Of a stretch of 64,000 nt of DNA, positions 23,061-35,175 are shown in pieces. Origin of the DNA: Megalobrama amblycephala (Eukaryota; Chordata; Actinopteri; Cypriniformes; Xenocyprididae); the NCBI RefSeq assembly GCF_018812025.1, contig NC_063062.1, positions 40,516,340 through 40,580,339 of the forward strand. The letters are read 5' to 3'. Under the pieces are notes generated by a model. The model saw only the letters and a program-made list of their open reading frames with translations. It had not been told where the DNA came from and made no database searches. The position numbers and the translations under genes are program-made. The first letter of the stretch is position 1. The number at the start of each line of letters is the position of its first letter.

Positions 23061-24545
23061 GCTGAAAATTCAGCTTTGATCACAGGAATAAATTACACTT
23101 TACTATATATTCACATAGAAAACAGCTGATTTACATTGGAATAATATTTTGTGATTTTTACTGTATTTTTAATCCAATAAATTCAATTTTGATCACAGGA
23201 ATAAATTACATTTACATTACATTTGTTTTACATTGGAATAATATTTTGTGATTTTTACTGTATTTTTAATCCAATAAATTCAGGTTTGATCACAGGAATA
23301 AATTACACTTTACTATATATTCACATAGAAAACAGCTGATTTACATTGGAATAATATTTTGTGTTTTTTACTGTATTTTTAATCCAATAAATTCAACTTT
23401 GATCACAGGAATAAATTACATTTACATTACATTTGTTTTACATTGGAATAATATTTTGTGATTTGTACTGTATTTTTAATCCAATAAATTCAGGTTTGAT
23501 CACAGGAATAAATTACACTTTACTATATATTCACATAGAAAACAGCTGATTTACATTGGAATAATATTTTGTGATTTTTACTGTATTTTTAGCCCAATAA
23601 ATTCAACTTTGATCACAGGAATAAATTACATTTTACTATATATTCACATAGAAAACAGCTGTTTTACATTGGAATAATATTTTGTGATTTTTACTGTATT
23701 TTTAATCCAATAAATCCAGCTTTGATCACAGGAATAAATTATACTTTACTATATATTCACATAGAAAACAGCTGTTTTACATTGTAATAATATTTTGTGA
23801 TTTTTACTGTATTTTTAATCCAATAAATTCAACTTTGATCACAGGAATAAATTACATTTACATTACATTTGTTTTACATTGTAATAATATTTTGTGATTT
23901 TTACTGTATTTTTAATCCAATGAATTCAGGTTTGATCACAGGAATAAATTACACTTTACTATATATTCACATAGAAAACAGCTCTTTTACATTGTAATAA
24001 TATTTTGTGATTTTTACTGTATTTTTAATCCAATAAATTCAACTTTGATCACAGGAATAAATTACATTTTACTATATATTCACATAGAAAACAGCTGTTT
24101 TACATTGGAATAATATTTTGTGATTTTTACTGTATTTTTAATCCAATAAATTCAGCTTTGATCACAGGAATAAATTACATTTTACTATATATTCACATAG
24201 AAAACAGATGATTTACATTGGAGTAATATTTTGTGATTTTTACTGTATTTTTAATCCAATAAATCCAGCTTTGATCACAGGAATAAATTACATTTTACTA
24301 TATATTCACATAGAAAACAGCTGATTTACATTGGAATAATATGTTGTGATTTTTACTGTATTTTTAATCCAATAAATTCAGCTTTGATCACAGGAATAAA
24401 TTACACTTTACTATATATTCACATAGAAAACAGCTGATTTACATTGGAATAATATTTCACAATTTTTACTGTATTTTTAATCCAATAAATTCAGCTTTGA
24501 TCACAGGAATAAATTACACTTTACTATATATTCACATAGAAAATA
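23060..24545 (+). repeat. tandem array of 113-bp and 97-bp units, about 14 copies
   Basis: The landmark GATCACAGGAATAAATTACA begins at 23078, 23191, 23288, 23401, 23498, 23611, 23724, 23837, 23934, 24047, 24160, 24273, 24386 and 24499. The spacings are 113 bp, or 97 bp where the TATATATTCACATAGAAAACAG segment is replaced by a shorter ACATTACATTTG. The unit derives from the flanking element. Confidence 0.95.
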
Positions 24546-25754
24546 TTTATTTATATTTCATATTCAGTATATTTCTATTTATTTGACTTATTCACAAATC
24601 AAACCCCTAATCCGTGAAGGTAGAAACAGTGAACTCTGTCCTGAATCAAAGCACAGCTTATAATGCAAAATCCCTCAATATATATATATATAATTTCCCA
24701 AAGCTCTTGTAGACTGTGCAGCGGTGTGGGTATGAATGAACATGTCATCTCTCGTTTGACAGAGCAATCGAGCAGAAGCATATCACACTCAGTCTTCCTG
24801 AGGTTTCTCCTCACAGTCTGTCAGCTCTTCTGCTCTGTGATTGTGATGTAATGATGCACAGATCCAGAGATCTCCACCCTCCCACACACTCGCTTCAACA
24901 ATACACCACTGTAAATACAATAATGAACCGCCCAGCAGGAGCACTGGAGCTGTGATGATATTACACCATAATCCCAGTGAAGCACAGATGAGAGGGAATC
25001 ATGAACTGAATGTTCCTGCAGCTCAGTTATGATTGATTTACAGCACCAGCTTCTGTCTCAGATGTTTCTCACTCGATATATGATTTGCGATTTTTCTCTG
25101 CCGTCTTCCCTGTAGCCCCGAGCTCCCGTCCGAGCAGAAACAGACACCCGATCGGGCTTCAGAGCGCCGGGTTTGACCCCCGCGTGACCTCAAGCGTCTG
25201 TCTCAGCCTGGATCTGAGCGTTTCAGATGTGTTCCTCTGCTCCCGTTCAAGTCTTTGTTGTAACGGTTCGGACGGCTGGTCGTTCTCATTCTGTAACGCT
25301 GCTTTCATCTGCTCTTGGCTGTTAAACTTGTGACATCTTTATTGCTGTGAACTTTGACCCTGCGTGTTGAGGTTATTCAGTTAACAGTCTGCCATCTAAG
25401 AAACGTCTCGGCTGCTGTTGTTATTAGAAACAGTGTGTGTTTGTGTGTGTTATGTTACTCCCTCACTACTAACAGGCTGAATGTTTTTGTCACGAGAGAC
25501 ACATTACGGCCATTAACCGTTTCCTTCCACTTGGATTTGGGCTGGAATGCTGCTCTTCCAGAGGGAGAAACACTTCAGTGCGTCATGTCAAGCGCTGTGT
25601 GGTCTCATGACTGGCAGGAATAAGAAGTGCTTTGTTGTAATGTTTCCTCTTTTATTTTTTTCTTCCCACCAGCAGAAACAACCAGAAATCTGCCAAACAT
25701 TCACTGATTTAAAACGTCTGTATCAACGAACAACAATATGAGCTATTCCAGCGA
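24546..25754. other. unassigned non-coding stretch
   Basis: A GC-richer part at 25085-25330 is open in one + frame for 82 codons, but I recognise no domain and no exon boundaries. It may be conserved non-coding DNA or chance. Confidence 0.4.
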
Positions 25755-25873
25755 ATATAAGTAACTTTACAAGTACTTATTCTACTGAACTGAACCCGAA
25801 CCCTAAACTAACAGTCTACTAATAATCTAATGAGAGCTAGTTGACATGTAGGTGCAAAACTACTCATATTTAA

Positions 25874-26664
25874 AGGGTTAGTTCACCCAAAAGTGAAAAT
25901 TCTGTCATTAATTACTCTCCCTCATGTCGTTCCACACCCGTAATACCTTCGTTCATATTCAGAACACAAATTAAGATATTTTTGATGAAATCCAAGAGGT
26001 ATGTGACAATATAATGAACACTTTCAAGGTCCAGAAAGGTACTAAAGACATGGTTAAAACAGTCATGTGACTGCAGTGGTTCAACCTTAATGTTATGAAG
26101 AGACGAGAATACTTTTTGTGCGCAAAAACAAAACAAAAATAACCACTTTATTCAACAATCTCTTCTCTTCTGTGTCATTCTCATACGTTGTTTACATTCA
26201 GCGCTTCCAGGGTCTACGTCAGAACGTGACTCATTATTGGCCGGCTCCTGCATCAGCGCCACATGTGTGTGTCGTGCTGATCATGTGACCAGCTTTGGCC
26301 AATACTGAGCCGGCGTTTGGACATAAACACGGAAGCTTCACTGTGTTACTGCGTCACCTGCGTAAGATAATGACAGAAGAGAAGAGATTGTTGAATAAAG
26401 TGGTTATTTTTGTTTTGTTTTTGCGCACAAAAAGTATTCTCGTCTCTTCATAACATTAAGGTTGAACCACTGCAGTCACATGACTGTTTTAACCATGTCT
26501 TTAGTTCCTTTCTGGACATTGAAAGTGTTGATTATATTGCTGTCTATGGACAAGTCTCTTGGATTTCATCAAAAATATCTTAATTTGTGCTCTGAAGATG
26601 TGTCTTACAGGTGTGGAACGACATGAGGGAGAGTAATTAATGACAGAAATTTCATTTTTGGGTG
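25874..26664. mobile_element. palindromic TTAA-AGGGTTAGTTCACCC element
   Basis: The left end follows TTAA (25870-25873) and reads AGGGTTAGTTCACCCAAAAG. Arms of about 290 bp (25874-26166 and 26375-26664) are inverted copies, for example TTAAGGTTGAACCACTGCAG. The right end stops in TTTTTGGGTG and lacks the final bases. The centre (26167-26374) is unique. The insertion disrupts a copy of the 16641-type repeat just to the left. Confidence 0.85.
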
Positions 26665-27769
26665 TAAAGTAGAAATAAAGTGTAACTTTTATATGTTCTA
26701 TAACAATAATTTATAGAAATATATTGCATTTGCATTTATCAAAATGTATATCAAGATTGAAGATATAGTATTTTGCACATTGTACATTTTGTCATTTGAA
26801 GGTTTAAACAAAATATATTTGAATGAGGATTTAAATGCATCAGCAGCTCAATTATTTAATCTGTCTAATGCAATCGCACTCTTCGCAGATCATCATGTTT
26901 CATCGACACAAAAGAACGCTTTCTTTCTGAGCAAAATCTAAATAGTCTTTGTTCTAATGAGGAACCGAAAGCTGTGAAAGTGCGCAGTGTGGTCAGACTG
27001 ACTGAGATGAGCTCGATTAGATCATTAAAATACAACACTGATGATGGATGACTGCAATAAGTGGAACTAAATACACACACACACACACACACATTAAACC
27101 AGATCAAACCGACAGACTTCATCTCTACATATTTCAGAATTACAAATTCATTGTCGACACTTGACATTTATGTAGAAATAGAAGCGGATTCGCAGTGAGA
27201 TTGCAAAAGTCCTGCACTGACCTTTCAGCTCTGCCTGTCTCTGACACACGAGTGTTGGAGCTCATTTGTCAGCTCTCTTGTACAGTATGGATCAAATCAG
27301 AGGTCTGTAATACTGAGAGAAAAGCATCTGTTAGTGTTCATGTGCTCCAGTGCAGATTCACCCGGACGAACATGATGTGAAATCTGCCGTCTTTACACAC
27401 TTCTTGAGTCGATCGGCTGAACCTGATGATCGACTGATGATCACAATCAAAATCAAAGAAAACAGAGAAAAAACGGCACACTGCTTTGTCTGCTCACATG
27501 AAACTTTAATAAATGAAGCGTTTCGAACAAACAAGGTCTTTGTCAGGCAATGTTTGTCTTGCAGTTTATTAAAGTTTCCTGAGAGCAGATAAAGCATTTT
27601 ATTTTGTTTTTGCATTTTTTTTTATTTTGATATTTATTTATTTATTTATGGACCGATCACATGCCTTCTTCGAATTGATCACAAGAATGAACAGAGGAAG
27701 ACAGGGAAAAATATAAATCTTTCACACTAACAAATTTTTGAATTCAAAATGTGATTTCATCAGAATATA
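26665..27769. other. unassigned non-coding stretch
   Basis: (AC)n at about 27072-27092. ORFs of up to 100 codons show no recognisable protein. Confidence 0.4.
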
Positions 27770-28708
27770 CAGTACAGTCCAAAAGTTTGGAACCACTAAG
27801 ATTTTTAATGTTTTTAAAAGAAGTTTCGTCTGCTCACCAAGGCTACATTTATTTAATTAAAAATACAGTAAAAAAACAGTAATATTGTGAAATATTATTA
27901 CAATTTAAAATAACTGTTTTCTATGTGAATATATAGTAAAGTGTAATTTATTCCTGTGATGCAAAGCTGAATTTTCAGCATCATTACTCCAGTCTTCAGT
28001 GTCACATGATCCTTCAGAAATCATTCTAATATGCTGATCTGCTGCTCAAGAAACATTTAATCCGTACAATTGTACAAAATATTTGTGTACAATATTTTTT
28101 TTCAGGATTATTTGATGAATAGAAAGTTCAAAAGGACAGTGTTTATCTGAAATCTAATCTTTTGTAACATTATAAATGTCTTTACTGCCACTTTTGATTG
28201 ATTTAATGCATCCTTGCTGAATAAAAGTATTCATTTCTTTAATTTCTTTTCAAAAAAATAAAAATAAAAATTCTTACTGACCCCAAACTTTTGAATGGTA
28301 GTGTGTAATGCTACAGAAGCTTTGTATTTCAGATAAATGCTGTTCTTTTGAACTTTCTATTCATCAAGGAATCCTGAAAAAAAAAGTACACAACTGTTTT
28401 CAACATTGAAAATAATCATAAATGTTTCTTGAGCAGCAGATCAGCATATTAGAATGATTTCTGAAGGATCATGTGACACTGAAGACTGGAGTAATGATGC
28501 TGAAAATTCAGCTTTGCATCACAGGAATAAATTACTTTGTCAAATATATTTAAACAGTACACAGTTATTTTAAATTGTAATAATATTTCACAATATTACT
28601 GTTTTTTTACTGTATTTTTAATTAAATAAATGTAGCCTTGGTGAGCAGACGAAACTTCTTTTAAAAACATTAAAAATCTTAGTGGTTCCAAACTTTTGGA
28701 CTGTACTG
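27770..28708 (+). mobile_element. palindromic CAGTACAGTCCAAAAGTTTGG element, copy 1 (939 bp)
   Basis: The perfect inverted ends CAGTACAGTCCAAAAGTTTG and ...CCAAACTTTTGGACTGTACTG are flanked by TA on each side (27768-27769, 28709-28710), as for Tc1/mariner insertion. Long arms extend inward (AAGAAGTTTCGTCTGCTCAC). The centre contains an end of the ACTACCGTTCAAAAGTTTGG type, so the element is itself composite. No coding capacity. Confidence 0.88.
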
Positions 28709-28752
28709 TATGGCTAATTTTCAATGTTTCTCAATGGAAAATATTCTTTTTA

Positions 28753-29340
28753 GGTAACACTTTATTTTACAGTGTCATTGTTACACATGTTACATGCTCT
28801 TACAGTAGTAATAACAGTAAATTATGCATAATTATATGCAACTATCCCTAAACCAAACCCTAACCTTATAGTAAGTACAATTAATATTATTAAATACTTA
28901 AATGTATAATTGCACTGTAAGAAGGACGCATTAAAATATAGGGTCACACTTTATTTTAAGGTGTGTTTGTTACACTGTAATTAAGTAATATTAGTAACTA
29001 CATGTACTTCTATAGGGTTAAGGTTTGGGGTTACAATTTATTTTGAGGTGTCACTGTTACAGTGTAATTATAATTTTTAATACTGAGTAATATTAATTAA
29101 ACAGCATGTACTTACTATAGGGTTAGGGTAGGATTAGGGTTTGGTTTAGGGTTAGTTGCATGTAATTATGCACAATTTACTGTTATTACTATGGTGAGTA
29201 CATGTAATATATGTAACAATGACACTGTAAAATAAAGTGTTACCGGGTTTGGTTTGGTTTAGATGCATGTAATTATGCATAATTTCTAGTTATTACTGTG
29301 TAACATGTGTAACAATGACATTGTAAAATAAAGTGTAACC
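28753..29340. mobile_element. cluster of three or four GGTAACAC-ended MITEs
   Basis: The termini GGTAACACTTTATTTTACAG, GGGTCACACTTTATTTTAAG and GGGTTACAATTTATTTTGAG follow each other. The right-hand ends AATAAAGTGTTACC (about 29243) and AATAAAGTGTAACC (about 29340) close them. Interiors share GGGTTTGGTTTAGGGTTAG and TGCATGTAATTATGCA. The arrangement suggests repeated insertion or partial tandem duplication. Confidence 0.75.
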
Positions 29341-30957
29341 TCTCTTTGTGTCCTGATGATGTAGTTATGACATCATCATAGCTAAACAATCCTCCACCTC
29401 ATCAAAGGTGATTCTGGTTGTGGAGTCCAGATGTGATGCTCCCCCTGCTGGTCGCTCATCCGTACTGCAGTGCATTTTCCCTTGTGTCATCTTTTCTAAC
29501 AGTCATTTAAGACTCAAATTATTCTCATAAATACCATCAAGAGCTGAAAATAAATCTCTCAAATCCTGATTAACATATATGATAAAGGAAGTTCATATTC
29601 ATAACAATCCTGAGAGCGACTCGTAGCACAGAGTTCACTATATGGGAAGTGGCATCTTCATCGCGGCCGGACGACAGTGACCGGGTGCCGGATGTCAATC
29701 ACGGGTCAGTGAACTAATGTTAAACAACGTCCAGATGGCACAAGTACAGCGCTACCATGGTTTCTGCCCATGCGGTGTGTGTTTTGAATCAGAATGTGCA
29801 GATGATTGAGAGAGCCTGAACATGCGTGTTATTTAATGCATGTAATTCATCTCTTCCTTATTCACAGAACAAAACCCTCCACTTCTCCTTCGTCAGGCTG
29901 ATTGAGTCCCTCATGGACCCAGAATGGATGTCGTAGTTCCACTTCAGCGGCTGTTTCTGTTCCCTAAGTGTACTGCATAACACAATCTTTTCATGGCCTC
30001 TATTGTGCTCCTCCAGACAGGTGAGGTGAAGATGGAGCGCTGCGTGGGAAGCGTGGGTCCAGATGCGGCTCTCTCAGGCCTTCATAATGGAGCGTAATGA
30101 CGGGTTGAGCTGAATCACAGTGAATGAACACCAGCTGTGATTATTCCACTGATGAACACTGAAGTGTTTTACAAAATACATCTTTCATTTATTGCCAATT
30201 GCCAACATAAACCTATATTTTAAAAAAAAATTAGGTTTCCTTACTTTTAAGAACATTTATTTAGCATATATTTGAAATGTATTTTGGTCAGCGAAAAATA
30301 ATGCAGTGTAAGTAAGAAATGAGTCGGATATGTGCTAGAGGTTTCAGTGTTTACTATGTAGGAACCCTTATAAATGACCCTAATGGACATTGCTGTATGA
30401 TGAACTGTTGATTTGACCCCTCAGGGTTTGACCTTTGACCTTTTTGAGGAAGCTCAATCAAATGCTCACTGTGTGCTACGATGTCTTCTGCATTTTCCTG
30501 CTACCCTAGATTCGCCACTTCCTGTTTCTGGCCGTCAGCTTCCTGCGGTTCATCTACTTCCTTGTTGTGCTCTGATAAGCAGATGCTGACTTTGTGTTTC
30601 GCTGCAGAATAACAATTTATGTGTATTAAAATCACACAAGCATTTAGTGAGCTGATGAAGCATGATTAAGCTCCACATAATTACAGCACATGATCATGCT
30701 GTGAATGTCTGCTGACGCACACGTCTCATGAGAAATGAAGTTCCTGCCGTTCTCTCTGCTGTTACAGCAGTCACAGTTCCCACGATGAGGTCAACCTGTA
30801 AAGATGAAAGACATTTCCTGGCTGTTCTGAGTACAGTGCATCCTGGGAAAAAGTCCTTTTGTACGGATATGTGTCTGAGGAACTTCCACTTCCATTCCCT
30901 CATAGAGTTTCTCTGCTTCCTGCCGGTCTCTGGTGGTGAAGATGGCGTCACACACAC

Positions 30958-30960
<3 letters not shown>
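29341..30960. other. unassigned non-coding stretch
   Basis: A GC-richer part at about 29640-29760 and an exon-like stretch at 29870-29940 (acceptor-like TTATTCACAG, 18 open codons, TAG) were examined and could not be tied to any known protein. Confidence 0.4.

Positions 30961-30995
<35 letters not shown>
30961..30995. repeat. (TG)n microsatellite abutting a Tc1 element
   Basis: An uninterrupted GT run that ends at the TA (30996-30997) where the Tc1-derived element begins. Confidence 0.93.
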
Positions 30996-30998
<3 letters not shown>

Positions 30999-31346
30999 AG
31001 TGCTCAGCATAAAAGTAACATTTTAAACAATATCTCAATGAACACAAAAACAATTTCCAAAATGTTGACTAGACTAAGTTTAATATAACATCTGTTTAAC
31101 TTATAACATGAAAGTAAGGTTAATAAAATAACTTAGAGAACAAAATTTTCAGTTTTACTCAGATTAGGGTGATGCAAAAATGAGTACACCCCACTGAAAG
31201 TCTCTGGAGCAAAGCTGAATTTTAGACTACAAATGTCTAATTTAACAAGAATTCAACCTCAGGTGAGTCTAATTATTCATTACACAGGTGTCCAGCAGAC
31301 AGTTGGCTATAAAAGGGTTTTAAAACCCCATTTCTTACTGTCAGCA

Positions 31347-32275
31347 ATGGCACTACATGGAAGAGAAATGTCACAAGTAATAATTTCTTTACACAAGAAA
31401 GGTGAAGGCTACAAGAAGATACTTATCAGTCAGAATACTGTAGCAAAAGTGGTACAAACATTTAAAAAAGATGGAACTGCAACCGGAACTGTCCACAGAA
31501 GTTAACACCTCGACAAGAGCTTCTTCTGATGAGAAGGGTTGAAGAAAATCGGCATGCAAGTTCACTGCAGTTATCTAAAGAAGTAGAAAGTCAAACTGGG
31601 GTGACTATTTCCCGTGACACAATACGGCGTACGCTGCAGAGCAATGGCATGGGTGCTGTCCACGAAAGAAGCCTCTCCTAAAGCCCAGGCACAAAAAAGC
31701 CCGTCTAGAGTTTGCCAGGGCCCATGCTGACAAAGATGAAGACTACTGGGACTCTATACTCTGGAGTGATGAGACCAAGATTAATGTTTTTGGAACTGAT
31801 GGCTTCAAAACTGTATGGCGTCGCAAAGGTGAGGAATACAAAGAAAAATGCATGGTGCCTACAGTGAGACATGGAGGTGTCAGTGTCCTTATGTGGGGCT
31901 GCAGGAGTGCTGCTGGTGTCGTTTCATTGATGGCATCATGAATTCACAGATGTACTGCTCTATACTGAAAGAGAAGATGCTACCATCACTCCGTGCCCTT
32001 GATCGTCGTGCACTTTTCCAACATGACAATGATCCTAAACACACATCTAAGGCCACTGTTGGAATTCTGAAAGTGATTCAGTGGCTCCTGATCTGAACCC
32101 AATCGAACACCTATGGGGAATTCTGAAGAGACGAGTTGAGCATCACTCTCCATCCAGCATCCAGTCTCTAAAAGAGCTCATTCTTGAAGAACGGAAAAAG
32201 ATAGATGTTGCAAAATGTCGCCAACCTAGAAGACTTGGTGCTGTCATTAAAAATCATGGAGGCCATACAAAGTAC
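31347..32275 (+). pseudogene. Tc1-like transposase pseudogene
   Basis: The start MALHGREMSQ is followed by a helix-turn-helix-like N-terminus to 31505, where a deletion shifts the frame. Compared with the inverted sister copy, 16 bp are missing. Later parts keep WSDETK (first catalytic Asp), FQHDNDPKHTS (second Asp) and DLNPIEHLWG (Glu) of the DDE catalytic core, but in more than one frame. The tail ends HGGHTKY. It is non-functional as it stands. Confidence 0.85.
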
Positions 32276-32374
32276 TAGATGTAGTAGTTTTTGTTGTGGG
32301 GTGTGCTCATTTTTGCATCACCCTAATTTGAGTAAAACTGAAAAATGTGTAATCTAAGTTATATTATTAACTGC

Positions 32375-32610
32375 AATGAACCTGCATGCCGATTTTCTTC
32401 AACCCTTCTCATCAGAAGACGCTCCTGTCGAGGTGTTAACTTCCGTGGACGACCTGGACGTCTCTGTGAGATGGTTGCATTTCCATCTTTTTTAAATGTT
32501 TGCACCACTTTTGCTACAGTATTCTGACTGATAAGTATCTTCTTGTAGCCTTCACCTTTCTTGTGTAAAGAAATTATTACTTGTGACATTTCTCTTCCAT
32601 GTAGTGCCAT
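32375..32610 (-). pseudogene. inverted partial Tc1-like transposase N-terminus
   Basis: On the minus strand, from MALHGREMSQ at 32610, about 78 codons read uninterrupted through the DNA-binding region, including SQRRPGRPRKLTPRQERLL, a GRPR AT-hook-like box. The reading frame ends where the sequence meets the forward copy. It lacks all catalytic residues. Confidence 0.82.
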
Positions 32611-32778
32611 TGCTGACAGTAAGAAATGGGGTTTTAACACCCTTTTATAGTCAATGTCTGCTGGACACCTGTGTAATGAATAATTAGACTCACCTGAGGT
32701 TGAATTCTTGTTAAATTAGACATTTGTAGTAAATGTTACTCTTCAAAGGGGGTGTACTCATTTACGCTGAGCACTGTA

Positions 32779-35030
32779 CATGAAAAGAGAGATGAGAAAG
32801 TTTGCTCTTTAATTCAGCATGATTCTTGTGCACATTTGTTTAGCGATGTGAAGCTCATGTCCTCCTGCCCATCGCTGTGTTTGTCATGGTGAAGGTGGAA
32901 GGAATGAAGTGGTTGCCATAGAAACCGTTTCCGCTGCTTCTGCTTCCAGTGTCACGCAGAGGTGTAAAGGTCACGACCTGGCTGAACTCGATTCCTGCGC
33001 CATGGGGAACGTGAACTTTGCTCGCTGGACGCACCTGTGAGCGGATGCTGTTTGATGTGGTCAGCTTCAGAAAGGGTTTGTGATGTCCTTTTATCTCCTG
33101 AACACCTGCCGCCTTCATCGCCTCTCTCAGCCTCTCAGAGGGCAATATGGGACGGGCTGGCAGGTTTGCCAATTAACACTGGTAATTAGTCCTGAGGATG
33201 ATATCTGGATAGTCTGACTGCAGTCAAGGGTGTGAGACAGGAGATCCCAGAGGACAGAGACGAGGAGCTGCTGTGAGTTTGACTGTGACTTCCTGTCTGA
33301 ATCTGAGCTGTCTTCCTGTCTGCTGCCATCCTTCATCCTTCTTGTTCTTTATGCTGTCATGTGTCTTGTTCCTCCTCCATGTAGTAAAGCGAAGAGATAA
33401 AGTGAAACGCTTCTGAAACAAGAACAAATGCGGGGCGGGGCTTGATTTAGTCTGTGGGGTCGGTTGTTGATTGGATGTATATATATATTTCATAATATTT
33501 AAGGTTAATACAAATTTTGACAGCCCTAAAAATGCATTTTGTAAAGTCTTTGTTTCTCTCAAATCTTCCCTGTATCCCTCGAGTATCATAAACCGACGCT
33601 GTCAAATGTATACTGAGAGACTGATGGAGCCAGTGAGGAAACAGTACAGAATACGAATTGAATATGTATGTACTGTACCTTTGATGGGATTGGGAATGAA
33701 GAGAGTCGGAGAGACGAGGACTGTGTCTTTGGGAGGACAGGGAGGTTTGATTCCTCTCCTGACGGATATTGTTTCACGGCTCTGTTTATGACAGCTTTGA
33801 ATACGTTTGTGAGTCTCTCTGTTGAAGCTCCTCTCTGGAGAATTTCTCTCTCGCAGATGCTTCGTCAGCCCAATTCCTGATATCCAAACATCTGGGAATA
33901 AACTTGAAATATCCCGAAAGTTTACGAAAGGTTTACGATAAAAAAATGAATAATTCAGATTCTGCAGTTTTTCTAGGTCAGAATGTTCTATGGTCAGATG
34001 AAGGACAAGATGCATCATTCTCAAATCCTGCTGGAGGTTTTGCACCAAATCCACTGTATCTTAGAGTCTTTAATTGGAAAATGGGATTTGTTTGGTTTTC
34101 TCTGCAAGGAAATGATTTCCATTTCATTAAAAAGTCATATCTCATTGACTTTCTTAATGCACAAGTAATAGAAGAATGTGGCTGTTTGTGAATGTGAGCA
34201 TAGTTTTTTGTAATTTTAAATATGCAAATGCAAAATAAAGCATTTTGAGAGTAAATTAGTAAAGTCTCCCATCCCAACAGATTGACAGCCAATCAGAATC
34301 CATCCTGCTTTAACGAGATCGAGCATGTAAAGAGACAGACGACAAACTGCAGCATTTTTTATAATAAACAGAACAATATCATGCACTGGTGTAAACGCAA
34401 ATATCGTTATAGTTTTTTTTTTTGGTATTAACTGGCCTTATTTGCTACTCCTTTTGTTTATTTACTAATAACTATGAGTTAAAGATGAAGAAATAATGTC
34501 TCTTTATTGCATTACATGCATCCACACCAACATGACTGTATGACTGTATGTCCTTCCTCATGTTTTGCCGATGTTCAGGCATTCCTTGAGTTAGCAGAAG
34601 GAGAATAAAGAGCGTTTCAGAACAGCTTCCCTTGAAACTCCCCAGTGAGGTGCAGTGGAATTATTATAATACATCATATTAGATAGAATAAGATTAGCAA
34701 ATCTGGCTGTTAATGGATGTCTTTATTTGGCTGTGCCCTCTGAGGATCGACTTTGCAAAGTGGAGTTAATACACACATTTCCAAGCCCTGAGGGGCTCGA
34801 GATGATGAGAACGAGAGAGAGAGAGAGAGAATACAGACTCCAGCACTGAACACTTTCTGTCCTCTGGAGACAGAAGAGTGAAAAATCTCCCGTTCCTCTT
34901 ATCTCTGACCTTGACTCAGGTATTATTAATATACGCCTATAGTTATTGATATTGAAGCACAACACTCTCTTAATTTCACAGTATAGTTGTTATTGTTATT
35001 TTATCTGTGTTACTAAAAATCTGTATATGG
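32779..35030. other. unassigned stretch with several long but unrecognised ORFs
   Basis: The minus-strand ORF at 32855-33172 (105 codons, MANLPARPILPSERLREAMK...) is GC-richer than its surroundings and is followed by an ATTAAA about 50 bases past the stop. I recognise no family. Minus-strand ORFs at 33224-33589 and 33602-34054 look random. (GA)n lies at about 34813-34830. Confidence 0.35.
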
Positions 35031-35175
35031 AGGCTTGTTACCGCCACTGAATAAAAAATAAAAAGGTAACTGCGACTTTTCATCCCACAAATTCTGACTT
35101 TTTTCCCCTCAAAATTCCTAGTTATAAAGTCAGAACTGTGGGATAAAAAGTTGCAGTTACCTTTTTTATTTAAAA
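35031..35175. mobile_element. short relative of the minisatellite-bearing element
   Basis: AGGCTTGTTACCGCCACTGA then AATAAAAAATAAAAA and GCGACTTT match the terminal repeat of the 13053-15359 element. Inside is a single GTTATAAAGTCAGAACTGTG unit, then the inverted end AAAAAGTTGCAGTTACCTTTTT. The outermost right bases are missing. Confidence 0.7.

Larger units (their letters stand above)
30998..32776. mobile_element. rearranged Tc1-like element (one copy joined head-to-head with a partial inverted copy)
   Basis: The outer ends CAGTGCTCAGC and GCTGAGCACTG are inverted and flanked by TA. The forward copy keeps its right inner repeat (about 32294-32370, pairing with about 31110-31195) but then, near 32370, switches into an inverted copy of the left third of a related element (down to 32776). 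The two left ends differ just inside the terminus, so two sub-lineages are involved. Confidence 0.82.

Noticed and set aside
23060..24545. CRISPR-like array of regularly spaced repeats
   Set aside because: The units are directly tandem with no unique spacers, and the context is a vertebrate genome.
25912..26136. ORFs shared by 25912-26136 and 63694-63952 as a possible conserved protein
   Set aside because: Their similarity comes from both lying in arms of the AGGGTTAGTTCACCC repeat, with frameshifts between copies.
28840..29160. Interstitial telomere-like CCCTAA/TTAGGG runs
   Set aside because: Only short imperfect runs inside GGTAACAC MITEs, not tandem telomere arrays.
29880..29940. Exon-like NKTLHFSFVRLIESLMDPEW stretch after an acceptor-like CAG
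   Set aside because: Too short, no known protein matched, and no partner exons were found nearby.
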